The notes under the pieces: model-generated | Told to the model about the DNA's origin: nothing | The model's database searches: none | What the model saw: the letters and a program-made list of their open reading frames with translations, nothing else | Assembly: GCA_041389725.1 (NCBI GenBank) | Contig: JAWKRG010000006.1 | Coordinates: 186,001 to 250,000 of the forward strand | DNA from: Polyangiaceae bacterium | GTDB taxonomy: Bacteria; Myxococcota_A; Polyangia; Polyangiales; Polyangiaceae | Reading direction: 5' to 3' | Length of the DNA: 64,000 nt | Translations under genes and position numbers: made by a program | Shown here: positions 15,047 to 23,188 of the stretch, piece after piece | Layout of the letters: each line of letters begins with the position of its first letter | How positions within the stretch are numbered: the stretch's first letter is position 1

Positions 15047-16987
15047 CTAGCTGACGGCCGCGGCAGCTTCGCGAGCAGTTGCTGTTGCGCCCTCGGCAGC
15101 TGGCTTGCGCGGGGCGCCCTTGCTTCCGAGCGTCGCCTCGGGCACCACCGTCGATAGCGCCCGCCGCACGTCGTCACTCGTGCCGTCTTGCACCCGCGCC
15201 AAGAGCTCCAGCGCCGCTTCGATGCGGCTATCGGACACGGGCTGAATCTTCCCCACCATGATCTTCGGATGCACCGTGCGGTCGTGGTCTTCACCGTTGT
15301 TGAGGAGCTCCTCGAATAGCTTCTCGCCCGGGCGCATGCCGGTCACCTCGATCTGAATGTCCACGCCAGGTTCATAGCCGCTCAGCCGAATCATGTCCTC
15401 GGCCAGGTCCATCACCCGCACGGGCTTGCCCATGTCCAGGAGGAAGATCTCACCACCCTCTGCGAAGCTCGCCGCCTCCAGCACCAGCTGACACGCCTCG
15501 GAGATGAGCATGAAGTAGCGCTGCATCTCCGCATGAGTGACGGTGACCGGCCCGCCTTTCGCGATCTGCTCACGGAAGATCTGCACCACGCTCCCGTTCG
15601 AGCCCAGTACATTGCCGAAGCGAACGGTCACGAAGCGCGTCGCGCTGCTGCGAGCCTTCGTCTGCAAATACATTTCCGCGACGCGCTTGGTCGAACCCAT
15701 GACGCTCGTCGGGTTCACCGCCTTGTCCGTCGAGACCTGCACGAAGATCTCCGCACCGTGACGATCTGCGGCATCCGCGATGGTCTTGGTACCGAACACG
15801 TTGTTCTTGACGGCTTCGCCCGCGTTCCACTCCATCATCGGAACGTGCTTGTGGGCAGCAGCGTGAAACACGGCGCAAGGACGGCACTCTTCGAATAGCC
15901 AGTCCATGCGCTTGGCGTCCGCGATGTCGCCGATGACTGGCGTCAGCTCGACGTCCGGGAATGCCTCGACCAGCTCACGGTGGATGAAAAAGAGCGCGTT
16001 CTCAGTGCGCTCGAGCAAGACGACACGCGCCGGCCTGAAGGCACAAAGCTGACGGCAAAGCTCGGAGCCAATGCTGCCTCCAGCGCCCGTGACCAGCACC
16101 GTGCGCCCGCGCATCATGGCGGCAATTGCGTCCACGTCGAGGGAGATGGCCTCGCGGCCGAGCAAGTCTTCGATCGCGACCGGGCGGATCCGCGACAAGT
16201 TCACGTTGCCGCCAACGATTTCGTAGACCCCCGGGATGATCTTCACGGGAATCCCAGCCCGTTCGCAGGTCTCCGAGATGTCCCGGATACGCTCCCCGGG
16301 TGCGGTGGCCATGGTGATCAGGACCTGCTCGGCGTCGAAGCGTTTGCAGACCTCGACCAAGTCCTTCGTCGTGCCCAAGACTCGGAAGCCATGCACTTCC
16401 GATCCCTGTTTCAGCGGGTCATCATCCACGAAGCCAACGGGCACGATGCCCAAGTCGGGCCGCTGGCGGATCTCCTTCGCTACCATCACGCCGGCTTGCC
16501 CAGCACCCACAAGCAGCGTCTTGACCACGTCGCCGGACTGCGCTGCGCGGCGGCTGACCGCCTGGGAGCGCTCTGCCAGCATGCGACGCAAGGCGCGAAC
16601 ACCGGTGATGCCGACGAAGGCGAGAATCAGGTTCACCGCGATGACGCCAAAGGGGATCAAAGCGTACTGCGCGTAGCCGAACTGTTGCACCGTGGCCGCC
16701 GCCACTACACGCGCAACGACCAAACCGGCGGCCGCCGCGCTGGCAGCCACAAGAATGCGACTGGTTTCGCGCAGGCCGATGTAGCGCCACGCAAACCGGC
16801 GAACGCCGAACAACGAGAGGAGGGCGAACTGGAACGCGACGACGTAGGGCCAGGTAAACGCAAGGCGCTTGAACATCTGCAGCGGCAACTCGCCGTCGAA
16901 GCGCAGCAGGAACGCCAGCACGTAGGCGGCCACGAGGACGACTACGTCCACCAGGATCTGACCAGTTCGGTTGACGAGCTTCTGCAT
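15047..16987 (-). CDS. WbpM/CapD-type membrane nucleotide-sugar 4,6-dehydratase
   Basis: 646 aa. About four membrane helices (1-135), a first Rossmann domain ('LLVGAGQAGVMVAKEI'), and a catalytic SDR domain with 'TGAGGSIGSELCRQL' (about 295-309) and 'STDKAVNPTSVMGSTKR', where Met replaces the usual Tyr, the Ser-Met-Lys triad of the WbpM/PglF/CapD family. These enzymes convert UDP-GlcNAc to the 4-keto-6-deoxy sugar, the precursor of QuiNAc, FucNAc or bacillosamine. The DegT aminotransferase (50933), GNAT (45333) and PglC-type transferase (44680) could take the product further. Last gene of the minus-strand run from 22888. An Ala/Glu/Pro-rich tail of about 30 residues ends the protein. Confidence 0.93.
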   Translation of the reverse strand: MQKLVNRTGQILVDVVVLVAAYVLAFLLRFDGELPLQMFKRLAFTWPYVVAFQFALLSLFGVRRFAWRYIGLRETSRILVAASAAAAGLVVARVVAAATVQQFGYAQYALIPFGVIAVNLILAFVGITGVRALRRMLAERSQAVSRRAAQSGDVVKTLLVGAGQAGVMVAKEIRQRPDLGIVPVGFVDDDPLKQGSEVHGFRVLGTTKDLVEVCKRFDAEQVLITMATAPGERIRDISETCERAGIPVKIIPGVYEIVGGNVNLSRIRPVAIEDLLGREAISLDVDAIAAMMRGRTVLVTGAGGSIGSELCRQLCAFRPARVVLLERTENALFFIHRELVEAFPDVELTPVIGDIADAKRMDWLFEECRPCAVFHAAAHKHVPMMEWNAGEAVKNNVFGTKTIADAADRHGAEIFVQVSTDKAVNPTSVMGSTKRVAEMYLQTKARSSATRFVTVRFGNVLGSNGSVVQIFREQIAKGGPVTVTHAEMQRYFMLISEACQLVLEAASFAEGGEIFLLDMGKPVRVMDLAEDMIRLSGYEPGVDIQIEVTGMRPGEKLFEELLNNGEDHDRTVHPKIMVGKIQPVSDSRIEAALELLARVQDGTSDDVRRALSTVVPEATLGSKGAPRKPAAEGATATAREAAAAVS

Positions 16988-17098
16988 GTCGAGTGCTCGC
17001 GGCCACTCCCCGTCCCGCCGCCGGAAAGCGTGGTACGCCCGAGCCTGGGCTCAGTCAAGGAGCGTGTCTTGGATAGTGGCGCCCGCGTCCCCCCCCAT

Positions 17099-18232
17099 TC
17101 ATGTACTGCACAAAATATCAGCCACCAAGTTCAAGTCCGCCACGAAACCGGACCATGTAGCGGGCAACTGGGAAAACGGCCCGGACAGGGCCTCCCCCAT
17201 GTAGAAATGCGCCTCTTCAAGCAAGAACACCGCGAACTCGGCCGCCTCCGCTGAACGCACTCGTTCACCCTCGGCGACGAGCCGGCTGCGCCTCCGGAAG
17301 CGTCGGGTGCCCAAAGTGTAAACCCACTCATCGTAGCGCCGGCTGCGCTCTCCCGCGTGCTCCCAGTCGATGATCACAGGGTTCGAGTGCGGAACGATCA
17401 GGATGTTTCCGTCCTGCAGGTCTCCATGCGACTGCGCTACCCGAAGCTCCCTTGGCCCAACCACTGCGAGTGCGCGAAGACGCCGAACCGGGTCACCAAC
17501 CCTCGGCGCTTCCGCGAAGCGTGCACCAAGCAAGTCGTCGCTTCGCTCCAGCTTGGAGGCGATAGCGTCTACGTACTCGCGGCGGTCCACGTCACGGGCG
17601 GTCTGCTCAGCAAACGTCGCCAGCTGCTCGCGCGCCGCTCGGACCGCCGCGGCCGCATCGAGCCATGGCGGACAACGCGCGACGGGGTATCCGTCGACGA
17701 GAGGCTCTTCGTACCAGTCGAGACTCGATGAGGAACGAAGCAAAGGGAGGAACGGTCCGGCGAAGCGACTGCGGAACCGAATCTCTCCCGCGACCCCGCG
17801 GTTCCCGAAGCCGTTCTTGGCGATCACGCGCGTCGTCCAGGTATCGAAGTCGAAGATCCGGTAGCGCTGGTTGCCTGGCATGACCAGACGCGCTGCGGCG
17901 TTGGGAACCCCGGGTGAGACCGAAAAGACGGGACGCCCAAGGGAGCGCATCGCGTAGCGGCCCCCCAACAACGTCCCGAGCACGAACTGCGGGATGCGGC
18001 GACTGTTCACAGCAGTGTGGCGGAACCCATTCTTCAAGAACCGGCGCACTTCCGCCCCGGCATCCCTGGTGAAGAACCCGTGCAACGGCGGCAAGGACAA
18101 CCACTGTTGCTCGCCATGCCCATCGACCCGCAGCTGATAGTCGCGGCCGAACATCTGCCCAAACGCCGGACCAAGGGTCGCCGCGGTCAGCTCGAGAAAA
18201 GGCTCACGCTGACTCAGCTCACGAACGTCCAT
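17099..18232 (-). CDS. APH/LPS-kinase-fold phosphotransferase
   Basis: 377 aa. Catalytic loop 'SHGDLQDGNILI' (HxDxxxxN type) and the metal-binding 'IIDWEHAG' place it in the aminoglycoside-phosphotransferase/choline-kinase/LPS-kinase fold. The N-terminal part is not clearly recognisable. Family members phosphorylate small molecules, sugars or lipid A core. It overlaps the thymidylate-kinase-like gene by 14 bp (18219-18232), so the two are translationally coupled and probably share a task in modifying or activating a glycan or lipid part. Substrate unknown; drug resistance is unlikely in this context. Confidence 0.78.
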   Translation of the reverse strand: MDVRELSQREPFLELTAATLGPAFGQMFGRDYQLRVDGHGEQQWLSLPPLHGFFTRDAGAEVRRFLKNGFRHTAVNSRRIPQFVLGTLLGGRYAMRSLGRPVFSVSPGVPNAAARLVMPGNQRYRIFDFDTWTTRVIAKNGFGNRGVAGEIRFRSRFAGPFLPLLRSSSSLDWYEEPLVDGYPVARCPPWLDAAAAVRAAREQLATFAEQTARDVDRREYVDAIASKLERSDDLLGARFAEAPRVGDPVRRLRALAVVGPRELRVAQSHGDLQDGNILIVPHSNPVIIDWEHAGERSRRYDEWVYTLGTRRFRRRSRLVAEGERVRSAEAAEFAVFLLEEAHFYMGEALSGPFSQLPATWSGFVADLNLVADILCST

Positions 18233-18887
18233 CGACGGCTTGCTCCGCAGCTGCCACGATGCGTGCGGTCACGCGCTCGATGTCCTCGGATGCGTCCACC
18301 ACTACGAACTCCCCCGTGGCTCCGAGGGATTCGTAAGAGCGTCGCCGAGCTGCGCGCACTTCGAGGTCGTCCGGGAACGGTTCGTTCTTCTGCGACAAAC
18401 GTGCGTCCGCGACTGTGTCAGGCACCAAGAGAAGCACAGCAAGGTCCGGGCGTGGGCAGGCCAAAGACAGCAGCGAGAACGCGCTTCCAAACCGGTCTGC
18501 CACGGCTGGAAAGCGTAGCCGCAGGTCCACCTGCGCATCCGAGAGATAGCGATCACAGATCACGTCCTGACCGAACAAGCGCCACACCCGTACCTTGATG
18601 CCATACTGGAGCGCCATGTCCGCAACCGCCGCGCAGAACCACACCAGTTGAGTGCGCGGATTGGCGAAGGCCTTCGCGCGGCGCTCAGGAGCCGCCGCGG
18701 TCGGCAAGCTGTTCGGCCGAACGCGCCGCACGAGCGAGCGCAGCGCATCGAGTTCCGCCGAGTACCCGGGGCGATGCCAAAAGACTCGCGGGCTCCGTCC
18801 GCGAGCCCTCAGCGCCCGCGCAAGCCGATCGATCTGCGTGCTCTTGCCGGATCCATCGACGCCAGACACGCTGATCAGCGCTCCCAC
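18219..18887 (-). CDS. Thymidylate-kinase-like P-loop protein
   Basis: 222 aa, about the usual size for thymidylate kinase. P-loop 'GVDGSGKST' at residues 9-17 and the DR motif in 'VICDRYLSDAQ' (about 112-122) are present. The sequence between them is diverged from housekeeping Tmk, and the gene lies between a glycosyltransferase and a kinase with overlaps of 13 and 14 bp. It is therefore more likely an accessory kinase of the polysaccharide operon than the essential dTMP kinase. Its substrate cannot be read from sequence. Confidence 0.8.
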   Translation of the reverse strand: MGALISVSGVDGSGKSTQIDRLARALRARGRSPRVFWHRPGYSAELDALRSLVRRVRPNSLPTAAAPERRAKAFANPRTQLVWFCAAVADMALQYGIKVRVWRLFGQDVICDRYLSDAQVDLRLRFPAVADRFGSAFSLLSLACPRPDLAVLLLVPDTVADARLSQKNEPFPDDLEVRAARRRSYESLGATGEFVVVDASEDIERVTARIVAAAEQAVDGRS

Positions 18888-20542
18888 GTCGCCCCCTCTA
18901 TCAGCCGCGCCTCCACGGCGGCGAGTCGATCCTCACGAATCGCGATCATGTTGTTCGCGACCTTCCAGGGTTCGTCCTTGGAGTACAGCCGGTTCTGTTC
19001 GACGTCGTAGAGGTGCAGGGTGTAGCCAGCCTCACGCAAGTGAGCCTCCACCTGCTGCGGTGTGACTCCAAAGCGGGACGATGTGTGGTTGATCTCGAGG
19101 AGCCACACCGGTGGGTTGCCCAAGCGCAACAGACGGGTCGCCCCCTTGAATGCCATGAGCTCTGCACCTTCCACGTCGATCTTCCCGGCAGCGAATTCGC
19201 CGGTCGCTAGCTCGTCGAGGGGCACTACTTCGACGTCCACCGCAGCCTCGGCCTCGACGCCGTCAGGTAACAGGTGGTTCATCGCGCCACGATTTGAGGA
19301 GAAGCGAGCCTTCCCACGCTCTGCACCGACTGCCACGCAGTGCACGTGGACGTTGTTGGCATGGCTGAGTTGGAGGTTCTCCGTGAAGCGCTGCGCGGTA
19401 GTCGACAGCGCTTCCACTGCGACCACTTCTCCCGCGTCGCCAACCAAATCGCGCGCGAAGAGCGAGTAGATACCCTCATTCGCGCCGACGTCCAGGAAGC
19501 GCTCCCCACGGCGCAGGTAGCGGCTCAAGAACGACATCTCGCTGAAGTCCGGACGGCCGGACATGTAAATCAGCCCGGGCAATGTCGCGCTGTTCGGATA
19601 GCAGCGGAACACCGCATTGCCGAAGGGTCGCAAAGTGACCGGCCGCTTGACGGTTCGCTTGTAGAGCTGCCAGCCGGCGAACTTCGCCACGGACCGCGCA
19701 CGCCTACCGCGATTCGCGGGGTGGTTCCAAATGTCGGCAATCACTCGTCTACCGGCAGCAGTCTGGTCCCGCTGGAGTGTGCCCTGAATGCCCACCGCGT
19801 AGGCCGCGTGGTATCCCAGCACCCTCAGCGCCCGCCGCGACATCGCGAAGGGAAGTCGGTCTCGCTCGTGCTTGAGGCCGAGCTTGAGGGTTTCCAGATA
19901 GTAGCGGTAGGGGGCTTGGCTGCTCTTGGCCGCTTCATGAATACGAAAGCGCGCAACCGTAGCATCCACCACATGGCTTTTTCCCAAGCGCAGGAGCCGG
20001 ATCCAAAGGTCGACGTCCATGAGCAGATGAAAACTCTCGTCGGTGCCGCCGGCGCGCTGCACTGCCCACGCACGATAGAAGGACCCCGGTTGAACAACCT
20101 TTCCCCTTCCGGAACGCATGGCCTCGTAGTCGATTTCACGCGCATGCGAGGTGCCCAAAGCTCGACCTTGCTCGTCGATCAAGTCCACGTGGCCCAGGAA
20201 CAGCACCGCGTCCGGATCCTCGCGTGCCGCCCTGACCATCCGAGCGATCGCATCGGGCACGAGCACATCGTCACTGTTGAGCCAGCCCACTAGCTCGCCC
20301 TGCACCTGGGCAAACCCCTTCTTGATGGCGTCGGCCTGCCCGCGGTCCTCCTCGCTCACCCAGCGGATTCGCGAACCGAAACTCTCGAGCACGCTCAATG
20401 ACTCGTCCGTCGACCCTCCATCCATCACCAGCACCTCGAGGTGCGGATAGGATTGCTCGAGCACGCTTTCGATGCACTCCCGCAGGAATCGCCCGCCGTT
20501 GTAGTTTGGAACGACGACGGAGACCAACTCGCTATGCGGCAT
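18875..20542 (-). CDS. Fusion of GT2 glycosyltransferase and FkbM methyltransferase
   Basis: 555 aa. Residues 1-230: GT-A fold glycosyltransferase 2 with 'VSVVVPNYNGGRFLRECI', 'VMDGGSTDES' and 'GWLNSDDVL' (DxD-like). Residues about 325-530: FkbM-type SAM methyltransferase with 'FLDVGANEGIYSLFARDL' and the 'KIDVEGAELMAFKGATRLL' signature. FkbM enzymes O-methylate sugars and natural products. One protein may thus add a sugar and methylate the chain or sugar. Overlaps the Wzy-like gene by 11 bp and the kinase gene by 13 bp. The reading frame is continuous, so this is a real fusion. Confidence 0.92.
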   Translation of the reverse strand: MPHSELVSVVVPNYNGGRFLRECIESVLEQSYPHLEVLVMDGGSTDESLSVLESFGSRIRWVSEEDRGQADAIKKGFAQVQGELVGWLNSDDVLVPDAIARMVRAAREDPDAVLFLGHVDLIDEQGRALGTSHAREIDYEAMRSGRGKVVQPGSFYRAWAVQRAGGTDESFHLLMDVDLWIRLLRLGKSHVVDATVARFRIHEAAKSSQAPYRYYLETLKLGLKHERDRLPFAMSRRALRVLGYHAAYAVGIQGTLQRDQTAAGRRVIADIWNHPANRGRRARSVAKFAGWQLYKRTVKRPVTLRPFGNAVFRCYPNSATLPGLIYMSGRPDFSEMSFLSRYLRRGERFLDVGANEGIYSLFARDLVGDAGEVVAVEALSTTAQRFTENLQLSHANNVHVHCVAVGAERGKARFSSNRGAMNHLLPDGVEAEAAVDVEVVPLDELATGEFAAGKIDVEGAELMAFKGATRLLRLGNPPVWLLEINHTSSRFGVTPQQVEAHLREAGYTLHLYDVEQNRLYSKDEPWKVANNMIAIREDRLAAVEARLIEGATWER

Positions 20543-21938
20543 GCGCTACCACCATTTCGTCGCGTCTGCTTTCGGGCATAGCTTGCACCGCTTGCTCCTC
20601 TTCGCCGCTGAGCGCTGCCAGGGCAAGGCACGCACCCGCGAGGTAGAAGTAGAGCGAAAGCGCGATCAACGAGCAAAACAGCGCCGCCAACAGGCCGCCG
20701 ACGATGAACGCAGCTTCCGCCATCACCTTCCGCGCCTTGAGCGCACGCCGTCGCCACCAAAACCCAATCCCCACGATCATGGAAACTCCGACGACACCCA
20801 AGTCTCCCAAGATGCGGACTATCGTGACGCCCGCCGTCGGCGTCCGCTTGTACTTTAGATGCAGCCACTCGACGTATGGAATCGCGGCGAAGTCGCCTCC
20901 GCCTAGACCGTAGCCAAACAGGGCGTCCCAGGGGTTGTCCCGAAATGCCTCCAAGACATAGACGTCCTTCTGAAGGCCTAGCTCGTTCTGTTCGCCAAAC
21001 ACTCGGTCCGTGACGCGTGAATCGAGAATGCTCGCCACGACGCCGACGCTCACTGCGGCCGTGGCGGCAATGCCAGCGAGCACCAATACCGTGGCAAGGC
21101 GGGATGGCTTCGCAAGCCGGAGCGAAAGGATCACAGTCGTGGCAATGCCCAGTGTGGCCGCGGCCCACGCCGACGTTGAGTACGTCCAGAACAGCGCCAG
21201 GGACCCCGCGAGAAAAAGCGCGAGGTTGCGTCGCGATTGCGCGGCGGCCCCAAACAGCTGGCGGGCCAGCAAGTACACCAGGACGACCGCCAGGCACGCC
21301 CCGAGTAGCTTGGGCTCCCCAGAAAGGCCGCCCAGGCGGTTCACGTCTACCTCTCCAATAGACAGCGCCGCCGTCATCTCGGCCGTGTTCACTGTCCCAG
21401 AGCCGCGAAGCACCGCGTGTACCGCGCCACTGCCCGCGCTCACGCTGCATCCGAAGAGCACGCCAAGAATGGCCGTGCGCGCTTGCAAGGCATTTCGCGC
21501 CCAGAGAGGCACGGCGAAGATTGCCAGCACCTGCCCCAAGAAACTCCCCAGCTGCACCGGCATCTTGTAGCGGTATTGCGCTATACCACCGCCCATTTCC
21601 ATCGCGGCCGCAAGGCGGTATCGCTCCAGGAAGTTGTATTCTATGAACATCCAAACCGCGCTCACGACCATGGCGTAGGCGATCACGAACAGGAAGGGCT
21701 TCAAGAAGGATCTTCCGAGCCCAACACCCCTAGCCCGCGCAAGCACTCCCAGGACGATCGCAAGCGGCCCTACTAGCTTGTACCAGTCAAGCCCAACCCC
21801 CACCTCCAAGCGCGGGAGCATCAACGGCAGCACGAAACCCAGACCAAATAGGAACCAGCGCACGCTGAAGAACGCCGACGCGCACAGCGTGACGAACATC
21901 AAGATGAAGATTCCTAGTTCCGCAACCGGTGACAGCAT
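20532..21938 (-). CDS. Wzy-like O-antigen/exopolysaccharide polymerase
   Basis: 468 aa integral membrane protein with about 11-12 helices and a large central loop around 'GEQNELGLQKDVYVLEAF'. This loop contains the 'NPWDALFGYGLGGGDF' pattern of O-antigen ligase/polymerase proteins. Wzy joins lipid-linked repeat units in the periplasm. The other required parts are in the window: Wzx-like flippase (26795) and Wzc-like regulator (7156). Coupled to the GT2-FkbM gene by an 11-bp overlap. A second protein of the same superfamily is at 28245-30803; either could be the ligase or polymerase. Confidence 0.82.
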   Translation of the reverse strand: MLSPVAELGIFILMFVTLCASAFFSVRWFLFGLGFVLPLMLPRLEVGVGLDWYKLVGPLAIVLGVLARARGVGLGRSFLKPFLFVIAYAMVVSAVWMFIEYNFLERYRLAAAMEMGGGIAQYRYKMPVQLGSFLGQVLAIFAVPLWARNALQARTAILGVLFGCSVSAGSGAVHAVLRGSGTVNTAEMTAALSIGEVDVNRLGGLSGEPKLLGACLAVVLVYLLARQLFGAAAQSRRNLALFLAGSLALFWTYSTSAWAAATLGIATTVILSLRLAKPSRLATVLVLAGIAATAAVSVGVVASILDSRVTDRVFGEQNELGLQKDVYVLEAFRDNPWDALFGYGLGGGDFAAIPYVEWLHLKYKRTPTAGVTIVRILGDLGVVGVSMIVGIGFWWRRRALKARKVMAEAAFIVGGLLAALFCSLIALSLYFYLAGACLALAALSGEEEQAVQAMPESRRDEMVVAHAA

Positions 21939-22003
21939 GTGCGAAGCAGCGCCGTAGGTGGCTCTCTAGTCTTGGCGGGCGCCCCGCGCGCGCCTTTGCC
22001 GGA

Positions 22004-22888
22004 TCACCGCTTTTTCCCGATGAAGTAGAGGGACTGCTTGGATCTTCCGCCTGAAACGACTTCCCTATATGTAGCGTGCATCAACGGGTCGTAGCTACGA
22101 CTCAGAAATGACTCCAAGACGGCCACGTCCACCGCCAGCGGATGCCCCGCGTCAAACGTGGTTCCAATTTGCGAGCCAACGGCGTCGGCGTGATAGACCT
22201 TGTCTTCGAAGACGAAGATCCCCCCGGGTTCGAGCATTCCCTCGATCTTTTCAAAGATGGCTTCCGCGTCGCGGCAATGCTCAATCACATTGATCATGAC
22301 GACGAAATCGAACTTCAGTGTGCTCTCGAAGTCCTCGATTCCGCAGCGATGCAATGTCACGGGCTTGCCGCGGAGCCCACCAACACGCACGCGATTGCGG
22401 GCGTCACGCAGTCGTTCTACCGGGCGTCGCCACCCCAGCGCAGCACGAGGATTCAGAATTCCGCCGACACCGCCCAAGCGCCCATTCGTGTAGCGGCAGA
22501 ATGGGTGGTTCAGGTATTCCCCAATGAGCGGATCGAGAAGGTGAACCTCTCCAATCTGGACCCGCTCCAGGATGAGCCGCATGTTCGTGAACGGGCCGCA
22601 CCCTAGCTCGATTCCCCGTGTGTACTGCCGTTTCGGTATGAGGGAGTACCCAGCGAAGCGCTCCAGGTGATGGTGGTTTCGGTCATCGCTCTGCCTCGCG
22701 CCATGGGTGAGCCACGCGGTGCGCTCGTACTCCTGTGCCTCCTGCCAGCGTTGACGGTCCACGCGCAGAACGCCCCTGCCAGCTTCGAAGCTTTCCTGAC
22801 GTTCGCGCGCAGCTAAGCGTTCCTTGGCTGCAGAGCCGCGGAAGACCCCGTCGCCGTCGATATACTCGAAAGAATCGGTGCTGGACAT
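22004..22888 (-). CDS. Class I SAM-dependent methyltransferase
   Basis: 294 aa. SAM-binding motif I 'GIELGCGPFTN' (about 91-101) and motif 'VVMINVIEHC' (about 197-206) followed by 'MLEPGGIFVFEDKVYHA' are typical of class I methyltransferases. First gene of the minus-strand run, 65 bp before the Wzy-like gene. Likely methylates a sugar of the repeat unit, but the target is not defined. The first 90 residues are unusually charged and do not match a common domain. Confidence 0.85.
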   Translation of the reverse strand: MSSTDSFEYIDGDGVFRGSAAKERLAARERQESFEAGRGVLRVDRQRWQEAQEYERTAWLTHGARQSDDRNHHHLERFAGYSLIPKRQYTRGIELGCGPFTNMRLILERVQIGEVHLLDPLIGEYLNHPFCRYTNGRLGGVGGILNPRAALGWRRPVERLRDARNRVRVGGLRGKPVTLHRCGIEDFESTLKFDFVVMINVIEHCRDAEAIFEKIEGMLEPGGIFVFEDKVYHADAVGSQIGTTFDAGHPLAVDVAVLESFLSRSYDPLMHATYREVVSGGRSKQSLYFIGKKR

Positions 22889-23188
22889 GAGGTCGCCTGT
22901 CTACTCCATCGAACGAAGGTGTGCTAGCCAACCGGCTGGTCGCTCGCTTGGGTTTCGTGGCGAAAGAGACATGGGGCGTTCATCTGCATGACGATTCCAG
23001 CAAGAACGGAATCGCCTCATGCCGTGAATGATCCATCCGTTCTCGGTTTTTGAATGATGGCAAATGGCAGAGCAACCCACTCATTTGGACGAGAACACGT
23101 CCCGGCCGAAAAGCCCGAACGTTCGGCTCGACCCCACGAACGGGGGCGGCTACAATTGGAGGATCCCTACGTGGTGAGGAGTCGACTA
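22889..23188. other. Divergent intergenic region with a 7-bp inverted repeat
   Basis: 300 bp between the methyltransferase (minus strand, start 22888) and the FGE-domain lipoprotein (start 23189). It holds an inverted repeat CGATTCC (22992-22998) and GGAATCG (23008-23014), nine bases apart, which could be an operator. No gene seen; open frames reaching into it lack homology. Confidence 0.4.

Noticed and set aside
15047..15157. C-terminal half of the 102-codon frame starting at 14849
   Set aside because: Antisense to the dehydratase gene and unrelated to the parent lipoprotein; only the first ~50 codons are a duplicate.
17357..17731. Plus-strand 124-residue open frame
   Set aside because: Antisense to the APH-fold kinase gene with its catalytic motifs; no features of its own.
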